This document shows positions 1 through 9,900 of a DNA stretch of 64,000 nucleotides, piece after piece. Origin of the DNA: RYN-230 sp963829725 (GTDB lineage: Bacteria; Actinomycetota; Actinomycetes; Streptosporangiales; Streptosporangiaceae). Made by a program: the position numbers and the translations under genes. The stretch is from contig CAWHJW010000002.1 in assembly GCA_963829725.1 (NCBI GenBank), positions 215,301-279,300 on the forward strand, in the 5' to 3' direction. The stretch's first letter is position 1. Each line of letters opens with the position of its first letter. The notes under the pieces are model-generated. The model made no database searches. It was not told the origin of the DNA and worked only from the letters and a program-made list of their open reading frames with translations.

Positions 1-359
1 TGCCCCGGCACGTGGCGCATGAGGTAGAACGGGGCGCCGATCACCGCGGGGTCGTCGCAGAGCGCGATCACCCGGGGCACCGGGATCTCCGTGCCTTGCA
101 GCGCGCTGAGCACCCGGTACTCCCGGCTCATGTCGTGCGCGGTGGGCAGCACGTGCCCCAGCGGGGGCCGCCGGAGCACGAGCAGCGGCGCCCCGGGACC
201 GGCCGTGGCGCGAGGGTCCAGCAGGTACGTCAGGTTGGACCGGCCGCCGGTGATGAGACGGACGTCAGGCGGGGCAGCCGAGGGCAGGATGCCGCTGTCC
301 TGCAGCCAGCGGCCCAGCCGTGGCAGATCCTCGATACCGGGGACAGCATCGGTCGCCAT
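1..359 (-). CDS. Phosphotransferase family protein (partial, N-terminus)
   Basis: Reading the minus strand from an ATG at 359 gives an open frame that runs off the window start. It has the N-lobe pattern of the APH/ACAD10-type phosphotransferase fold: LITGGRSNLTYLL, then LVLRRPPLGHVLPTAHDMSREY, then a segment ending FYLMRHVPG. The nucleotide-binding loop and the lysine-equivalent strand are therefore inside the window, while the HGD and DxD catalytic motifs would lie outside it. A GGAG sits about 6 nt upstream of the chosen start. An in-frame ATG at 407 is an alternative. Substrate cannot be assigned; actinobacterial relatives are often next to acyl-CoA dehydrogenases. Confidence 0.75.
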   Translation of the reverse strand, partial: MATDAVPGIEDLPRLGRWLQDSGILPSAAPPDVRLITGGRSNLTYLLDPRATAGPGAPLLVLRRPPLGHVLPTAHDMSREYRVLSALQGTEIPVPRVIALCDDPAVIGAPFYLMRHVPG

Positions 360-566
360 CGCACGCTCCAGTCCCGCACCGCCGGCACCGGGCCGCCCGG
401 CGTGCATCCTGACACGCTAGCGTGCCGCGGGCGGCATGCCGAAATGGTTGGCTGGAGGGACCGCGGGGCGCTCCGTCTTAGAGCCTTTGGTCCTCTGGAC
501 TGTGGCGCCGCCCTGACGTACTCAGGTAGGGGGGCCGCCACGGGTCTAGACCTGAGATGGGGCACC

Positions 567-1310
567 ATGACTGACGCCTGGATGCCGGGGGCCGAGCGAG
601 TCCCGGGAGCTGGCGATGGCGGCTGCCTGAAGGGTGGCGTCCCACGAGCTGTCTGGCTGGTCCTGCCGGGGGACCCGGTGCGCACCACCGCGCGGCAATC
701 GGCGGAATCCCTGGTCCGGCTAGGCCGGCCTTGCCACCTGGTGTGGAACGCGCTGACCGGTGACGTGGCCCAGCTCATCCCGGTGACCCGGGCCGCGCGG
801 GCACTCGGCTGGCCGTCCGGCGCCGGCCAGCTGGCCTGCTCCCGGCCTGGGAACCCGCTGGCCCCGGCGGCGCGCGACGGGCTGCCCGGCGTGAACAACG
901 AGGGACGGGTGTGCGCCCAGATCGGGGTGGTCGGCCAGCCCGGGGCACCGTTCTTCCACGGCCCGGTCACCCGGCTGCACGAGATCTTGAACTGGCTCGA
1001 CTCCTGGCAGGTGCCGCGCGGCGGGCCGGCTTGCTGGCCGCCCCGGGTCCCGGGCGGCCGGGCGCCGCGAAGCCGGCGGGACTGGGCCTGCGGTGGTCAT
1101 TTCCGCGCTTTCCAGGTGCCCGGCTGTGCCTGCGCCGTGCCGGGCGCCATCGACATCAGATGGCTCACCCTCGCTCAGCGTCAGTGGCCAGCCACCTGGC
1201 CGACCGCCGCCCCCGGCGACACCCCCAGCGGCCCGTTCCGCGAGCCCGCCAGGATCCCGGCGATGACCCGGCAGCCCCGGCGCACGCCGGCCAGGTCGGC
1301 CGCCCCGTAA
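567..1310 (+). CDS. Degenerate amidase-like hypothetical protein
   Basis: The frame from ATG 567 resembles a family of actinobacterial proteins with an N-acetylmuramoyl-amidase-like fold. Visible landmarks are NNEGRVCAQIGVVG, a WLDSWQVPRGGP segment and a final GGHF...QVPG...PGAID block. In the family as I remember it the last block reads GGHFGHSQVP followed by His and DPGAID; here it is GGHFRAFQVP followed by CACAVPGAID, so the expected His/Asp positions are lost. The last ~130 bp run into the convergent 3' end of the MocR gene, so the true stop may have been lost. Probably a decaying gene. Family assignment is from remembered consensus. Confidence 0.45.
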   Translation: MTDAWMPGAERVPGAGDGGCLKGGVPRAVWLVLPGDPVRTTARQSAESLVRLGRPCHLVWNALTGDVAQLIPVTRAARALGWPSGAGQLACSRPGNPLAPAARDGLPGVNNEGRVCAQIGVVGQPGAPFFHGPVTRLHEILNWLDSWQVPRGGPACWPPRVPGGRAPRSRRDWACGGHFRAFQVPGCACAVPGAIDIRWLTLAQRQWPATWPTAAPGDTPSGPFREPARIPAMTRQPRRTPARSAAP

Positions 1311-2746
1311 CCGAGCACGAGGCCGTGCCCGGTGACCGGCCCCGCGTAATACCGGTGGTCAAGGGCCGCGATCGTGACGCCCCGCTGCCCGGCGGCCGTC
1401 ACCACCGTGGAAACCAGTCCGGGCGGCAACTCCAGCACCATGTGCATGCCCGCGGTGTCCCCGGTCAGCCGGGCCGCGGGCACCGCCTGGCCAGCTAGCA
1501 CCTCGCCGAGGATGGCCGTCATGGCCGCGCGGCGGCGGGCGTACTCGTGCCGCATCCGGCGCACATGCCGCTCCAGTTCCCCGTCGGCCAGCAACCCGGC
1601 GACGACGTGCTGAACCGGCTCGGGCACCCGTTCCCCCAGGGCGGCCGCGGCCTGGGTGAGGACCGGGACCAGGTCCGGCCGGGCCACCATCCAGCCCGCG
1701 CCGAGCGCGGGCGTCAGGGTCTTGGAGGTGGTCCCGAGATAGATGACCGCCCCGGGGTCCAGGCCGAACAAGGTGGGCAGCGGGGCGACGTCATACCGGA
1801 ACTCACCGTCGTAGTCGTCTTCGAGGATCAGCGCGCCGGTCGTGTGCGCCCAGGCCATCAGGGCCTGGCGGCGGCGCACGGGCAGCCGCCCGCCCAGCGG
1901 GTACTGATGAGCCGGGGTGGTGTAGACGAGGCGGAGGTCAGCGGGGAGATCCTCGACGACCAGCCCGGCCGCGTCCACCCGGCACGGCACCAGCCGCGCA
2001 CCGTGGGCGGCGAAGACCGACCGGGCCGCCGGGTAGCCCGGCTCCTCCACGCCGACGCGGTCACCGGGGCGCAGCAGCGCCGCCGCGGCCAGCCGCAGCC
2101 CAGCCGAGACACCCCGGGTCGGCAGGATCTGGCCGGACGCGCAGCTGATGCCGCGGCCTCGGCGCAGGTAACCGGTGAGCGCCTGGCGCAGCGCGGGCAG
2201 GCCGCCGGGGTCAGGCCACCGGGAGGGCGGCTGCCGGCCCGCCTGCCGCCAGGCGCGGCGCCAGGCCGCCTGGTCGATCCCGTCCGCCCAGGGAATGCCG
2301 GGCCGCAGGTTGACCGGGGGCAGCCCGGGACGGCCGGCCCGGGGGTCCCCCGGGCGGCCGCGCCCGCAGCGGGGACGTTCCCCGCGCCGGGCCCCCCGCC
2401 GCCGGGAACCGCCGCGGGCGGGGACACCGCGGCGGAGGCCGGCCGGGTCATCCACTGCGGCGGCGGACGGGCCGCCCGTCCCCGCGGCCACGTAGGTGCC
2501 TGATCCGTGCCGCCCCTCCAGCCACCCTTCCGCGAAGAGTTGCGTGTACGCCGCGGTGACGACGGTCCGGCTCACCCCCAGGGTGGCGGCCAGGGTACGG
2601 CTGGACGGCAACCGCTCCCCCGGGGCGAGCCGGCCGTCGGCCAGGGCCTCACGCAACTGGGCGGTGAGCTGGGTATTGAGCGGCGCCCCATCGCCCCGGT
2701 CCGCGGTAACCGGCAGCTCAACGGCGGCTCGGGCAAAAGTGGTCAT
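1181..2746 (-). CDS. MocR/PdxR-type GntR regulator with aminotransferase domain
   Basis: 521 aa with two domains. Residues ~20-95 form a GntR winged helix (GERLPSSRTLAATLGVSRTVV, then LEGRHGSGTYVA). A Gly/Arg-rich linker leads to a fold-type I aminotransferase domain with VNLRPGIP, the PLP-binding stretch ILEDDYDGEFRYD and the lysine segment YLGTTSKTLTPALGAGWM. Such proteins use PLP as effector and usually control vitamin B6 or amino-acid genes. The divergent PNPOx-family gene 60 bp away is the expected target. The start at 2746 was chosen for the fit of the winged helix and for an AAGAAC sequence just upstream; a longer open frame extends to 3574 but runs antisense through the PNPOx gene. 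Confidence 0.88.
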   Translation of the reverse strand: MTTFARAAVELPVTADRGDGAPLNTQLTAQLREALADGRLAPGERLPSSRTLAATLGVSRTVVTAAYTQLFAEGWLEGRHGSGTYVAAGTGGPSAAAVDDPAGLRRGVPARGGSRRRGARRGERPRCGRGRPGDPRAGRPGLPPVNLRPGIPWADGIDQAAWRRAWRQAGRQPPSRWPDPGGLPALRQALTGYLRRGRGISCASGQILPTRGVSAGLRLAAAALLRPGDRVGVEEPGYPAARSVFAAHGARLVPCRVDAAGLVVEDLPADLRLVYTTPAHQYPLGGRLPVRRRQALMAWAHTTGALILEDDYDGEFRYDVAPLPTLFGLDPGAVIYLGTTSKTLTPALGAGWMVARPDLVPVLTQAAAALGERVPEPVQHVVAGLLADGELERHVRRMRHEYARRRAAMTAILGEVLAGQAVPAARLTGDTAGMHMVLELPPGLVSTVVTAAGQRGVTIAALDHRYYAGPVTGHGLVLGYGAADLAGVRRGCRVIAGILAGSRNGPLGVSPGAAVGQVAGH

Positions 2747-2760
2747 CAGTTCTTCCCGTA

Positions 2761-2786
2761 AAGTGGCTACTGCTATAAGTCCACTT
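2761..2786. promoter_or_regulatory. Candidate MocR operator (inverted repeat)
   Basis: AAGTGG at 2761-2766 and CCACTT at 2781-2786 form a perfect 6-bp inverted repeat in the 60-bp divergent spacer between the MocR gene and the PNPOx gene. The position fits an operator serving both promoters. Binding by the MocR protein is inference. Confidence 0.45.
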
Positions 2787-2806
2787 CCTCGGTACGGTAA
2801 ACCACC

Positions 2807-3535
2807 ATGAGCACTGAGCGCACCATCGGCTCCGCCCCGGCGGCACCGATCAGCACGCCTGCGGCCGGCGCACTGTCCGGCACTGAGCGGACCGCGCTGC
2901 GGCGGCACAAGGAACGCGCCCGGGAGGACCGCGCCGACCTGTACGCCGTGCTGGACGCCGGGCTGGTCTGCCACCTCGGCGTGCTGGTCGACGGTGTCCC
3001 GGTCGTGCTGCCGACCGGCTATGGCCGCGACGGCGACCTGCTCTACCTGCACGGCTCCTCCGCCAACCGCAGCTTGCTGGGCGCCGACGGCCAGGAGGTG
3101 TGCGTGACCGTGACGCACCTGGACGGGATCGTCTGCGCCCGGGCCGTGTTCAGCCACTCGATGAACTACCGCAGCGCGGTGGTGTTCGGCACGGCGCGGC
3201 TGGTCACCGGCGACGCGGGGCGCCTGCACGGGCTCCGGGTGATCACTGAGAACCTGGTGCCCGGCCGCTGGGCGGCAGTTCGGCCGCCGTCCCGCAAGGA
3301 GATGGCCGCGACCGCGGTGCTCGCGGTACCGCTGGCCGAGGCGTCGGTGAAGGTGCGCAGCGGCCCACCCGGGGATGAGCCGGACGATTACGCCCTGGAC
3401 GTGTGGGCCGGGGTGGTGCCCGCCGCGCTCACTTTCGGCCCGGCCGAGCCGGATCCGGCGCTGGCCCCCGGCACTCCCGTGCCCGCGCACATCCAGGCGC
3501 TCGCCGATGCCGGGGATCCGCGCCCCCAGCCCTGA
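2807..3535 (+). CDS. Pyridoxamine 5'-phosphate oxidase family protein
   Basis: 242 aa. After a ~25-residue flexible N-terminus the sequence follows the Pyridox_ox_2 type of FMN-binding split barrel: an N-terminal helix (RRHKERAREDRADLYAVLDA), VCHLGVLVDGVPVVLPTGYGRDGDLLYLHGSSANRSL, a VCVTVTHLDGIVCARAVFSHSMNYRS strand pair, and a C-terminal WAGVVPAALTFG. Members of this family bind FMN and many are not true PdxH enzymes. The divergent MocR gene argues for B6-responsive control. Confidence 0.85.
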   Translation: MSTERTIGSAPAAPISTPAAGALSGTERTALRRHKERAREDRADLYAVLDAGLVCHLGVLVDGVPVVLPTGYGRDGDLLYLHGSSANRSLLGADGQEVCVTVTHLDGIVCARAVFSHSMNYRSAVVFGTARLVTGDAGRLHGLRVITENLVPGRWAAVRPPSRKEMAATAVLAVPLAEASVKVRSGPPGDEPDDYALDVWAGVVPAALTFGPAEPDPALAPGTPVPAHIQALADAGDPRPQP

Positions 3536-3591
3536 TGCCGCCCAGGTGGGGACGTGGACGGGAAACATCGGCAAGGCTCTAGTCTTGGGGG

Positions 3592-4233
3592 ATGACTGAC
3601 CAGCTCGTCTGGATCGACTGTGAGATGACCGGGCTTGACCTTGCCCGTGATGCCCTTATCGAGATCGCCTGCCTGGTGACCGACGGCAACCTGACGGTGC
3701 TGGATGAGGGCGTGGACCTGGTGATCAAGCCGCCCGCTGAAGCGGTGGACCAGATGGTCGAGGTGGTCCGGGAGATGCACACGACCTCCGGGCTGATCGA
3801 GGAACTGGCGGCGGGCGTGCCCCTCGCGGAGGCGCAGGAACAAGTCCTGGCGTATGTGCGCAGTCACATCAGGGACGCTCGCAAGGTGCCGCTGTGTGGC
3901 AACTCCATCGCCACCGACCGGGCGTTCCTGGCCCGGGACATGCCTGAGCTCGACGCGTACCTGCACTACCGGATGGTGGACGTGTCCAGTGTCAAGGAAC
4001 TCGCCCGCCGCTGGTACCCGCGGGCCTACTTCGCCAGCCCGCCCAAGCACGGCGGTCACCGGGCGCTGGCCGACATCCGCGAGAGCATCCAGGAGCTGCG
4101 GTACTACCGGGAGGCGATCTTCGTCCCGCCGCCTGGGCCTGATTCGGCCACCGCGCGCGAGATCGCCAGCAAGTACGGCATCCGCGCCGGCCAGGGCACC
4201 GTCAACCCGGACGGCGGCCCCCGGCTGCCATGA
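3592..4233 (+). CDS. orn: Oligoribonuclease
   Basis: 213 aa, typical length for Orn, the 3'-to-5' exonuclease that degrades di- and short oligoribonucleotides (including pGpG from c-di-GMP turnover). DEDDh residues are visible: Asp9 and Glu11 in WIDCEMTGLD, Asp109 in NSIATDRAF, and His156/Asp161 in GGHRALADIRES. A G-rich ribosome site (CTTGGGGG) lies directly before the ATG. The tRNA-His gene follows about 100 bp downstream on the same strand. Confidence 0.96.
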   Translation: MTDQLVWIDCEMTGLDLARDALIEIACLVTDGNLTVLDEGVDLVIKPPAEAVDQMVEVVREMHTTSGLIEELAAGVPLAEAQEQVLAYVRSHIRDARKVPLCGNSIATDRAFLARDMPELDAYLHYRMVDVSSVKELARRWYPRAYFASPPKHGGHRALADIRESIQELRYYREAIFVPPPGPDSATAREIASKYGIRAGQGTVNPDGGPRLP

Positions 4234-4336
4234 CGGCGGCTGGCCGGCATCCGGGCGGGCCCCGGCCGGGCTTGTCACTGGTATCCGGTTCTGAGTTGGT
4301 GCCAGACGCCGCTATGCTTAGGCAGCCACTGGCGAT

Positions 4337-4414
4337 GGTGGGTGTAGCTCAGTTGGTTAGAGCGCCAGGTTGTGGTCCTGGATGTCGTGGGTTCGAATCC
4401 CATCACTCACCCCA
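4337..4414 (+). tRNA. tRNA-His (GTG)
   Basis: Cloverleaf: acceptor GTGGGTG (4338-4344) pairs with CACTCAC (4404-4410); D arm GCTC/GAGC; anticodon stem CCAGG/CCTGG around loop TTGTGGT, anticodon GTG; T arm GTGGG-TTCGAAT-CCCAT. The extra G at 4337 faces C4411, the G-1:C73 identity pair of tRNA-His, and CCA is encoded at 4412-4414. Confidence 0.97.
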
Positions 4415-4428
4415 CTGAAGGAGCGGGT

Positions 4429-4464
4429 CACGAGGCCGGGCCAGGTATCTGGCCCGGCCTCGTG
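4429..4464. terminator. Hairpin terminator after tRNA-His
   Basis: A perfect 16-bp stem (CACGAGGCCGGGCCAG and its complement) with a GTAT loop lies 14 bp after the tRNA and 52 bp before the stop of the convergent AAA ATPase gene. No T-tract follows, which is common in high-GC actinomycetes. It could stop transcription from both sides. Confidence 0.7.
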
Positions 4465-4515
4465 CGTATCGGGTTAGGCCGCCATGGCGGCCGCCTTCGG
4501 GTGCACGCTGTGCCA

Positions 4516-6735
4516 CTAGAGGGCGTCCGCGCTGCTGCGGCCGACGTTGCGGGCGAGTGCGGTGTACATGTCTTCCTGGGTGATGGTGAGCTTGGACAGG
4601 TCGTGGCTGCCGTCGGGGGACTGCTCGATGAGGCGGCGGATGGCTTGCATGCCGGCTTCGCGGCAGATGCCAGCGAGGTCGGCGCCGGAGCACCCCTCGG
4701 TCTCCGCACCGAGTGCGGCGAGATCAACGTCGGCGGCGAGTGGCTGGTTGCGGGTGTGGACGGCGAGGATCTGCCGGCGGGCGGCGGTGTCGGGAAGGTC
4801 TACGTGGATGTGGATGTCGAAGCGGCCGGGGCGCATGAGAGCGGGGTCGAGCATGTCGGGCCGGTTTGTCGTGGCCAGCGTGACGACGCCGCGGGTTTCC
4901 TCGATGCCGTCGATTTCGGTGAGGAGCTGGCTGACGACGCGTTCGGCGACGCCGTTGCCGGATCCGTCGCCGCGGCGGGGAGCGAGGGCATCGATTTCAT
5001 CCAGGAACACGATGCAGGGGGCCGCCTGGCGGGCTTTCTTGTAGATCTCCCGGATCCCCTTCTCCGAGTCGCCAACCCATTTGGACAGCAGCTCGGGGCC
5101 TTTGATGGAGATGAAGTTCACCCCGGTCTCATGCGCGGCCGCTCGCGCCAGCAGGGTCTTCCCGCCCCCGGGCGGCCCGGAAAGCAAGATGCCCTTAGCG
5201 GGACGGGTGCTGGCGGCGGCCAGTAGCTCGGGGTAGCGCAGCGGCCATTCGACCGCTTCGCGGAGCGCTGCCTTCGCATCCTCCATGCCGCCGACCTGGT
5301 CCCAGGTAACGTCGGGGAGCTCGGTGAACACCTGACGCATGGCCGTGGGCTCGATCTCGTGCAGGACGTTGAGGAAGTCGTCCATGGTGACTTCGAGGGC
5401 CATCAGCTCGCTCGAGGGGATGTCGGCGTCGGCGTCAGTGTCGTCGGTGCTGGGCATGAGGCGGCGCAGCGCGGCCATGGCTGCCTCGCGGGCTAGGGCC
5501 TGGAGGTCAGCGCCACCGAAGCCGTGGGTGACGTCGGCGAGGTGGGCGGTGTCCACATCGGCGGCCAGTGGCATGCCGCGGGTGTGGATCTCCAGGATCT
5601 CGGCACGGCCATCGCGGTCGGGGATGCCGATCTCGATTTCCCGGTCGAAGCGGCCGGGGCGGCGCAGTGCGGGGTCGAGGTTGTCGGGGATGTTGGTGGC
5701 ACCGATGATGATGATCCTGCCGCGGCTCTTGAGCCCGTCCATCAGGGCGAGGAGCTGGGCGACGACGCGTTTTTCGACCTCGCCCCTGACGTCGGCACGG
5801 TTGGGGGCGATCGCGTCGATCTCGTCGAAGAAGATGATGCAGGGGGTTTTCGCCTGGGCTTCCTCGAAGATGGCGCGAAGGTGGGCTTCGCTGTCGCCGT
5901 AGAGCTTGTGGATGATCTCGGGGCCGCTGACGGTGATGAAGTGTGCCTCGGTCTCGTCGGCGATGGCCCTGGCCAGCAGGGTCTTGCCGCATCCGGGGGC
6001 GCCGTAGAGCAGCACGCCGCGGGGCGCGTCGATGCCGAGCCGGTCGAAGACCTCGGGGTAGCGCATCGGCATCTCGATCATCTCGCGGACCCGGGCTATG
6101 GTGCGGCCGATTCCGCCGATGTCCTGATAGGACACCTTCGCCGCGCCGGGGCCACTCGCGGCCCGGCCGCTGCCACTGGCGGCCCGGCTGCGCACGGTCT
6201 TGATCTGGATGCTGGTGGCCGAGGTGATCACCACAAAGCCGACGGGGTCAGTGGCGTTGACGGTGTAGTTCTGCCCCCGGGAGCCGTACATATTAACGCT
6301 CACGCGCTCGCCGACTGTGAGGGGGAGGCCGACGATGAGCGGCCTGACATGGCCGCCGTCGTGGGCGTGCGGAGGGAGCGCCGTGCCGATTGCCGTCATC
6401 GTGACTGTCTGAGCGTCCGCCACCTCGGCGAGTTCCACGGCGACCCGGTCATCGAGGCTGGCGCCAGCGTTCTCGCGGGCGATGCCATCGATCTGGATCG
6501 TCCGCTGGCCGCGGTCGGCCGCGAGCACTGACATGGCCTTCAGGACGGTGGCACGTTCGCGACAGGTGACGATCACCATATCGCCGACAGTCACGCCCAG
6601 GCGCTCCATGTCGGCAGGATTCAGCCGAGCGAGCCCGCGCCCGGCGTCCCTCGGCACGGCCCGTGTGACGCGCAGGAGGGCCTGCTTTTGGCCGGGGGCG
6701 CTGGCACGATCGGCAGATGCATTCTTGGCCGACAT
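4516..6735 (-). CDS. CDC48/VCP-type double AAA+ ATPase
   Basis: 739 aa. Residues 18-180 are the CDC48 N-domain (double-psi barrel, LRVTRAVPRDAGRGLARLN, then GDMVIV). D1 has Walker A GAPGCGKT (245-252), Walker B IIFFDEID (~300-307) and an arginine-finger stretch LRRPGRFD. D2 has GPPGGGKT (520-527), IVFLDEID (~576) and MRPGRFD. The family unfolds or extracts proteins from complexes using ATP; in actinobacteria it may pair with proteasome-like proteolysis, but no such gene is visible here. All catalytic motifs look intact. It is monocistronic, convergent with the tRNA-His and divergent from the c-di-GMP gene. Confidence 0.93.
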   Translation of the reverse strand: MSAKNASADRASAPGQKQALLRVTRAVPRDAGRGLARLNPADMERLGVTVGDMVIVTCRERATVLKAMSVLAADRGQRTIQIDGIARENAGASLDDRVAVELAEVADAQTVTMTAIGTALPPHAHDGGHVRPLIVGLPLTVGERVSVNMYGSRGQNYTVNATDPVGFVVITSATSIQIKTVRSRAASGSGRAASGPGAAKVSYQDIGGIGRTIARVREMIEMPMRYPEVFDRLGIDAPRGVLLYGAPGCGKTLLARAIADETEAHFITVSGPEIIHKLYGDSEAHLRAIFEEAQAKTPCIIFFDEIDAIAPNRADVRGEVEKRVVAQLLALMDGLKSRGRIIIIGATNIPDNLDPALRRPGRFDREIEIGIPDRDGRAEILEIHTRGMPLAADVDTAHLADVTHGFGGADLQALAREAAMAALRRLMPSTDDTDADADIPSSELMALEVTMDDFLNVLHEIEPTAMRQVFTELPDVTWDQVGGMEDAKAALREAVEWPLRYPELLAAASTRPAKGILLSGPPGGGKTLLARAAAHETGVNFISIKGPELLSKWVGDSEKGIREIYKKARQAAPCIVFLDEIDALAPRRGDGSGNGVAERVVSQLLTEIDGIEETRGVVTLATTNRPDMLDPALMRPGRFDIHIHVDLPDTAARRQILAVHTRNQPLAADVDLAALGAETEGCSGADLAGICREAGMQAIRRLIEQSPDGSHDLSKLTITQEDMYTALARNVGRSSADAL

Positions 6736-6884
6736 GACATTCCCTGGTTTCCTCTTAGTTACTCCTCGATCTCATGACCATCATGTTCAATATGCGACTC
6801 TGCGCCGACCGCCGCCGAACGCCATAGCGCTGTCGTCGTCCCCACCGAAGGAAGAGTGATGGGAGACGAAGCAGGCCTGCTGAG

Positions 6885-6902
6885 TGTAGGCATATGACTA
6901 CA
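6885..6902. promoter_or_regulatory. Small inverted repeat in the divergent spacer
   Basis: TGTAG (6885-6889) and CTACA (6898-6902) flank GCATATGA in the AT-richer 200-bp gap between the divergent AAA ATPase and GGDEF/EAL genes. It could be an operator, but the arms are only 5 bp. Confidence 0.25.
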
Positions 6903-6939
6903 TATTGTAATGTACAGTAACAGGTAGCTCGTCATCCAG

Positions 6940-9900
6940 ATGGCTGTGACGGATGCGCAGGCATGCGGGCCAAGCAGGCCTGCGTCGCCCGGGAGGATCA
7001 TCTGCCGGGCACGATGCGGGGCCGGACAGCATCTGATGACGGGTTCTTCACACGCGAGCCGCACACGGGGCGGGTCCAGCGCCAGGCCGGGCCCAGATGG
7101 CGTGCCGGGGGTGGTTGGTTTGGCGTCTTGGCGGTGGATCACGGCCGGCTATGTCACGGGCATGGCGCTGCTCTTTGGCGTCTTCTGCCTGGTGCCCGGC
7201 CTGCGGCTCGCAACGTGGGGGCTGATCGGGCTGGGCGGAGCGCTCGCCGTGATCCTGGGCGTGGTGGTCAACCGTCCGGCCCGCGCGGCGCCATGGCTGC
7301 TCCTGGCCGCCGCGACCCTCTTCTTGGCGGCCGGCCAACTACCCCGTGCTAACACCCAGGCCAGCCATGGGAACCTCGCCCTGCCATCTCCCCTGGTGCT
7401 CTTCGGCTGCCTGGCCGCGTATCCGCTCTGCGCGGCGGCAGTGCTGATCTTCATCACGAGCCGCACCACCAAGCGTGGCCGGCAGCGGAGCCTGCTGGAT
7501 GCACTGACCGTGACCGTGACCCTGTTCTTGCTCGGCTGGACCTACCTGATCTTCCCGTTCATGAATGACGACGGGCTTCCCCGGCTCGTCAAGGCATTCG
7601 CGATCAGCCTCGCGTTCGGCGACCTGCTGGTTCTCACCGTTCTTGTCTGGCTCATGGCACCCAGCGGCTGGCGCACCCGGCCGGGACAGCTGCTTGCCCT
7701 CGGCACCCTCGGTTTGCTGGCGTCCGATGTCTTCATCGGCCAGCGGTATCTGTACGATTCGCTGCACATCGCCGCTGCGGCAGAGCTGGGCTGGGTGGTG
7801 TGCTTCGTGGCATGGGGCGCCGCGGCGCTGCATCCGGCCATGGCCGAGTTCGCCCGGCCGGTTGCCCTTCGGCACACCATGATCTCTCCGGTCCGAAAGC
7901 CCGTGCAGGTGCTCGTGTCCCTGATCATCTCCGGTGTCTTGCTCGTCTACTCGGGCGCCAAGGGGCTGTCGGAAACGGGCGTCATCGCAGGCGGTGCCGC
8001 CATCCTGTACGGAGTCGCAGCCTGGCGCCTTTGGGCCGTTTCGTCGTCGCTGCGCCGCGCACAGGCCACGATGCTGGCACTGCGGCAGGCAGGCGTGTCG
8101 ATCTTGGCGGCCGGCACGATGGAAGAGGCCGCACATGAGGTGCGCGCAACGACGGCGTGGCTAACCGGTCCCAAGCCGCACCATCCGGCCGTGCTCGCCG
8201 TGCGGCAAGGCGGCCTGCTCCACGCCCTTGGCGACCCGCCCGGCGCGCCGCCCGTGCAGGTAGACCTGCCCGACAAGGTGGCCAAGGACTGGCTCTCGCT
8301 GCTGACCGAATCAGAATCGGGCCTCCGGCCGATGCTGGTGAGCGGCCAGCGCGCTGCCGGGGATCTGGCCGCCCACGATAGCGTCCTGCTCTGCCCGCTG
8401 GCACTGCCGGACCGGCCATCCGGCGACCCACTGGTCGGCCTGCTGGCCGTATTCGGCCGGGAGACTCAGCTTACGGGGCTGTCCGAGACGATGGAGATCC
8501 TGGCCCAGTGGATGGCGCTGGTGATCGAGCGAGTCCTGCTGAGCCGGGAAGTGACCCAGCGCAAGAGCGAGGCGTACTTCCAGACCCTGGTCCATGACAG
8601 CTCTGACGTCATCCTGATTCTCGACGACGACGACAGGATCCGGTACGCCACCCCCTCAGCCAGCACGATTTTCGGCGACGCCACCGTAGAGGGGTCCCTC
8701 CTGCCGGACCTCCTGCAGCCCGAGGAGTGGGATGACATCGCCAGCGTCCTGGCCAGGATGCGGGACGGCGCAGGCGAGAGTGAGGAAAGGGACTGGCGGA
8801 TCACCTGCCGCGACGACGCCTACCTGGAAACCCAGGTCCGGTACAGCGATCTGCGGAATGATCCCACCGTCGGCGGCATAGTGCTCACTCTGCGCGACGT
8901 GACTGCCCAGCGCGAACTCGAACATGAGCTGAAATACCAGGCCTTCCACGACCCCCTGACGGGGCTGCCCAACCGGTATCTCTTCCGGGAACGTGCCGAG
9001 CAGGCCACTGCCCAGGCCCGGGCCAGGGGCACCATCGTGGCCGTGCTCCTCATCGACATAGATGACTTCAGGATCGTTAACGAGACCCTGGGATACGACG
9101 CTGGCGACGAGCTCTTGGTGGCCGCGGCAAGCCGGCTCTCGGCGGTGACGGGCGGCGCTGGCACGACGTCGCGGGTGGGCAGCGACGAGTTTGTGCTTGT
9201 CCTGGAGGATCTCACCGATGGGGCGGGCGCGGACACCATGGCCGCCGCGCTCGTCCGGGCATTCACCGAGCCCTTCACGCTCACAACTGGCTCGGTTACC
9301 ACGACGATTACCATCGGCGTGGCCACCACGGAGGACGGCGCCAGCCTGTTTGAGGTGATCAACCGCGCCAAACTTGTCCTGACCGGGGCGAAGGCAGCGG
9401 GGAAGCGGCAATGGAGCCGGTACAAGCCGGTGCGGGACGTCGCCGACGCCGACAAGCGCCGCGATCTGCGGGCGGCGCTCGACACTGCGGTGGCCAGTTC
9501 GGCTTTCACCCTGGCATACCAGCCCATCGTGACTCTCACCAGCGGCGAGGTGGTCGGGTTCGAGGCCCTGGTACGGTGGCCACGCCCGGAGCGGGGCGTG
9601 CTCTACCCTGACCAGTTCCTGGGTCTGGCCGAGGAGACCGGCCAAATCGTCCCGCTCGGTTCCTGGGTGCTGGAGCGGGCCACAGCTGATACCGCCCGCT
9701 GGCAACGGGAAATGCCCAGGCAGCCGCCGCTTTATGTCAGCGTCAACATATCCGCCCGGCAGTTCCGCGACCCGGGCTTTGTCAGCTGCGTCCGGCGGGT
9801 GCTGGCCTCCTCCGGGCTGCCGCCGTCGTCGCTGCAGCTGGAATTCATGGAGAGCCTTCTGCTGTACCGTGACGAGCAGGTCCGCACCAACCTTGACGAA

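Noticed and set aside
2747..3574. Upstream extension of the MocR open frame to 797 codons
   Set aside because: The extension is antisense to the PNPOx gene, and a good start with winged-helix homology lies at 2746.
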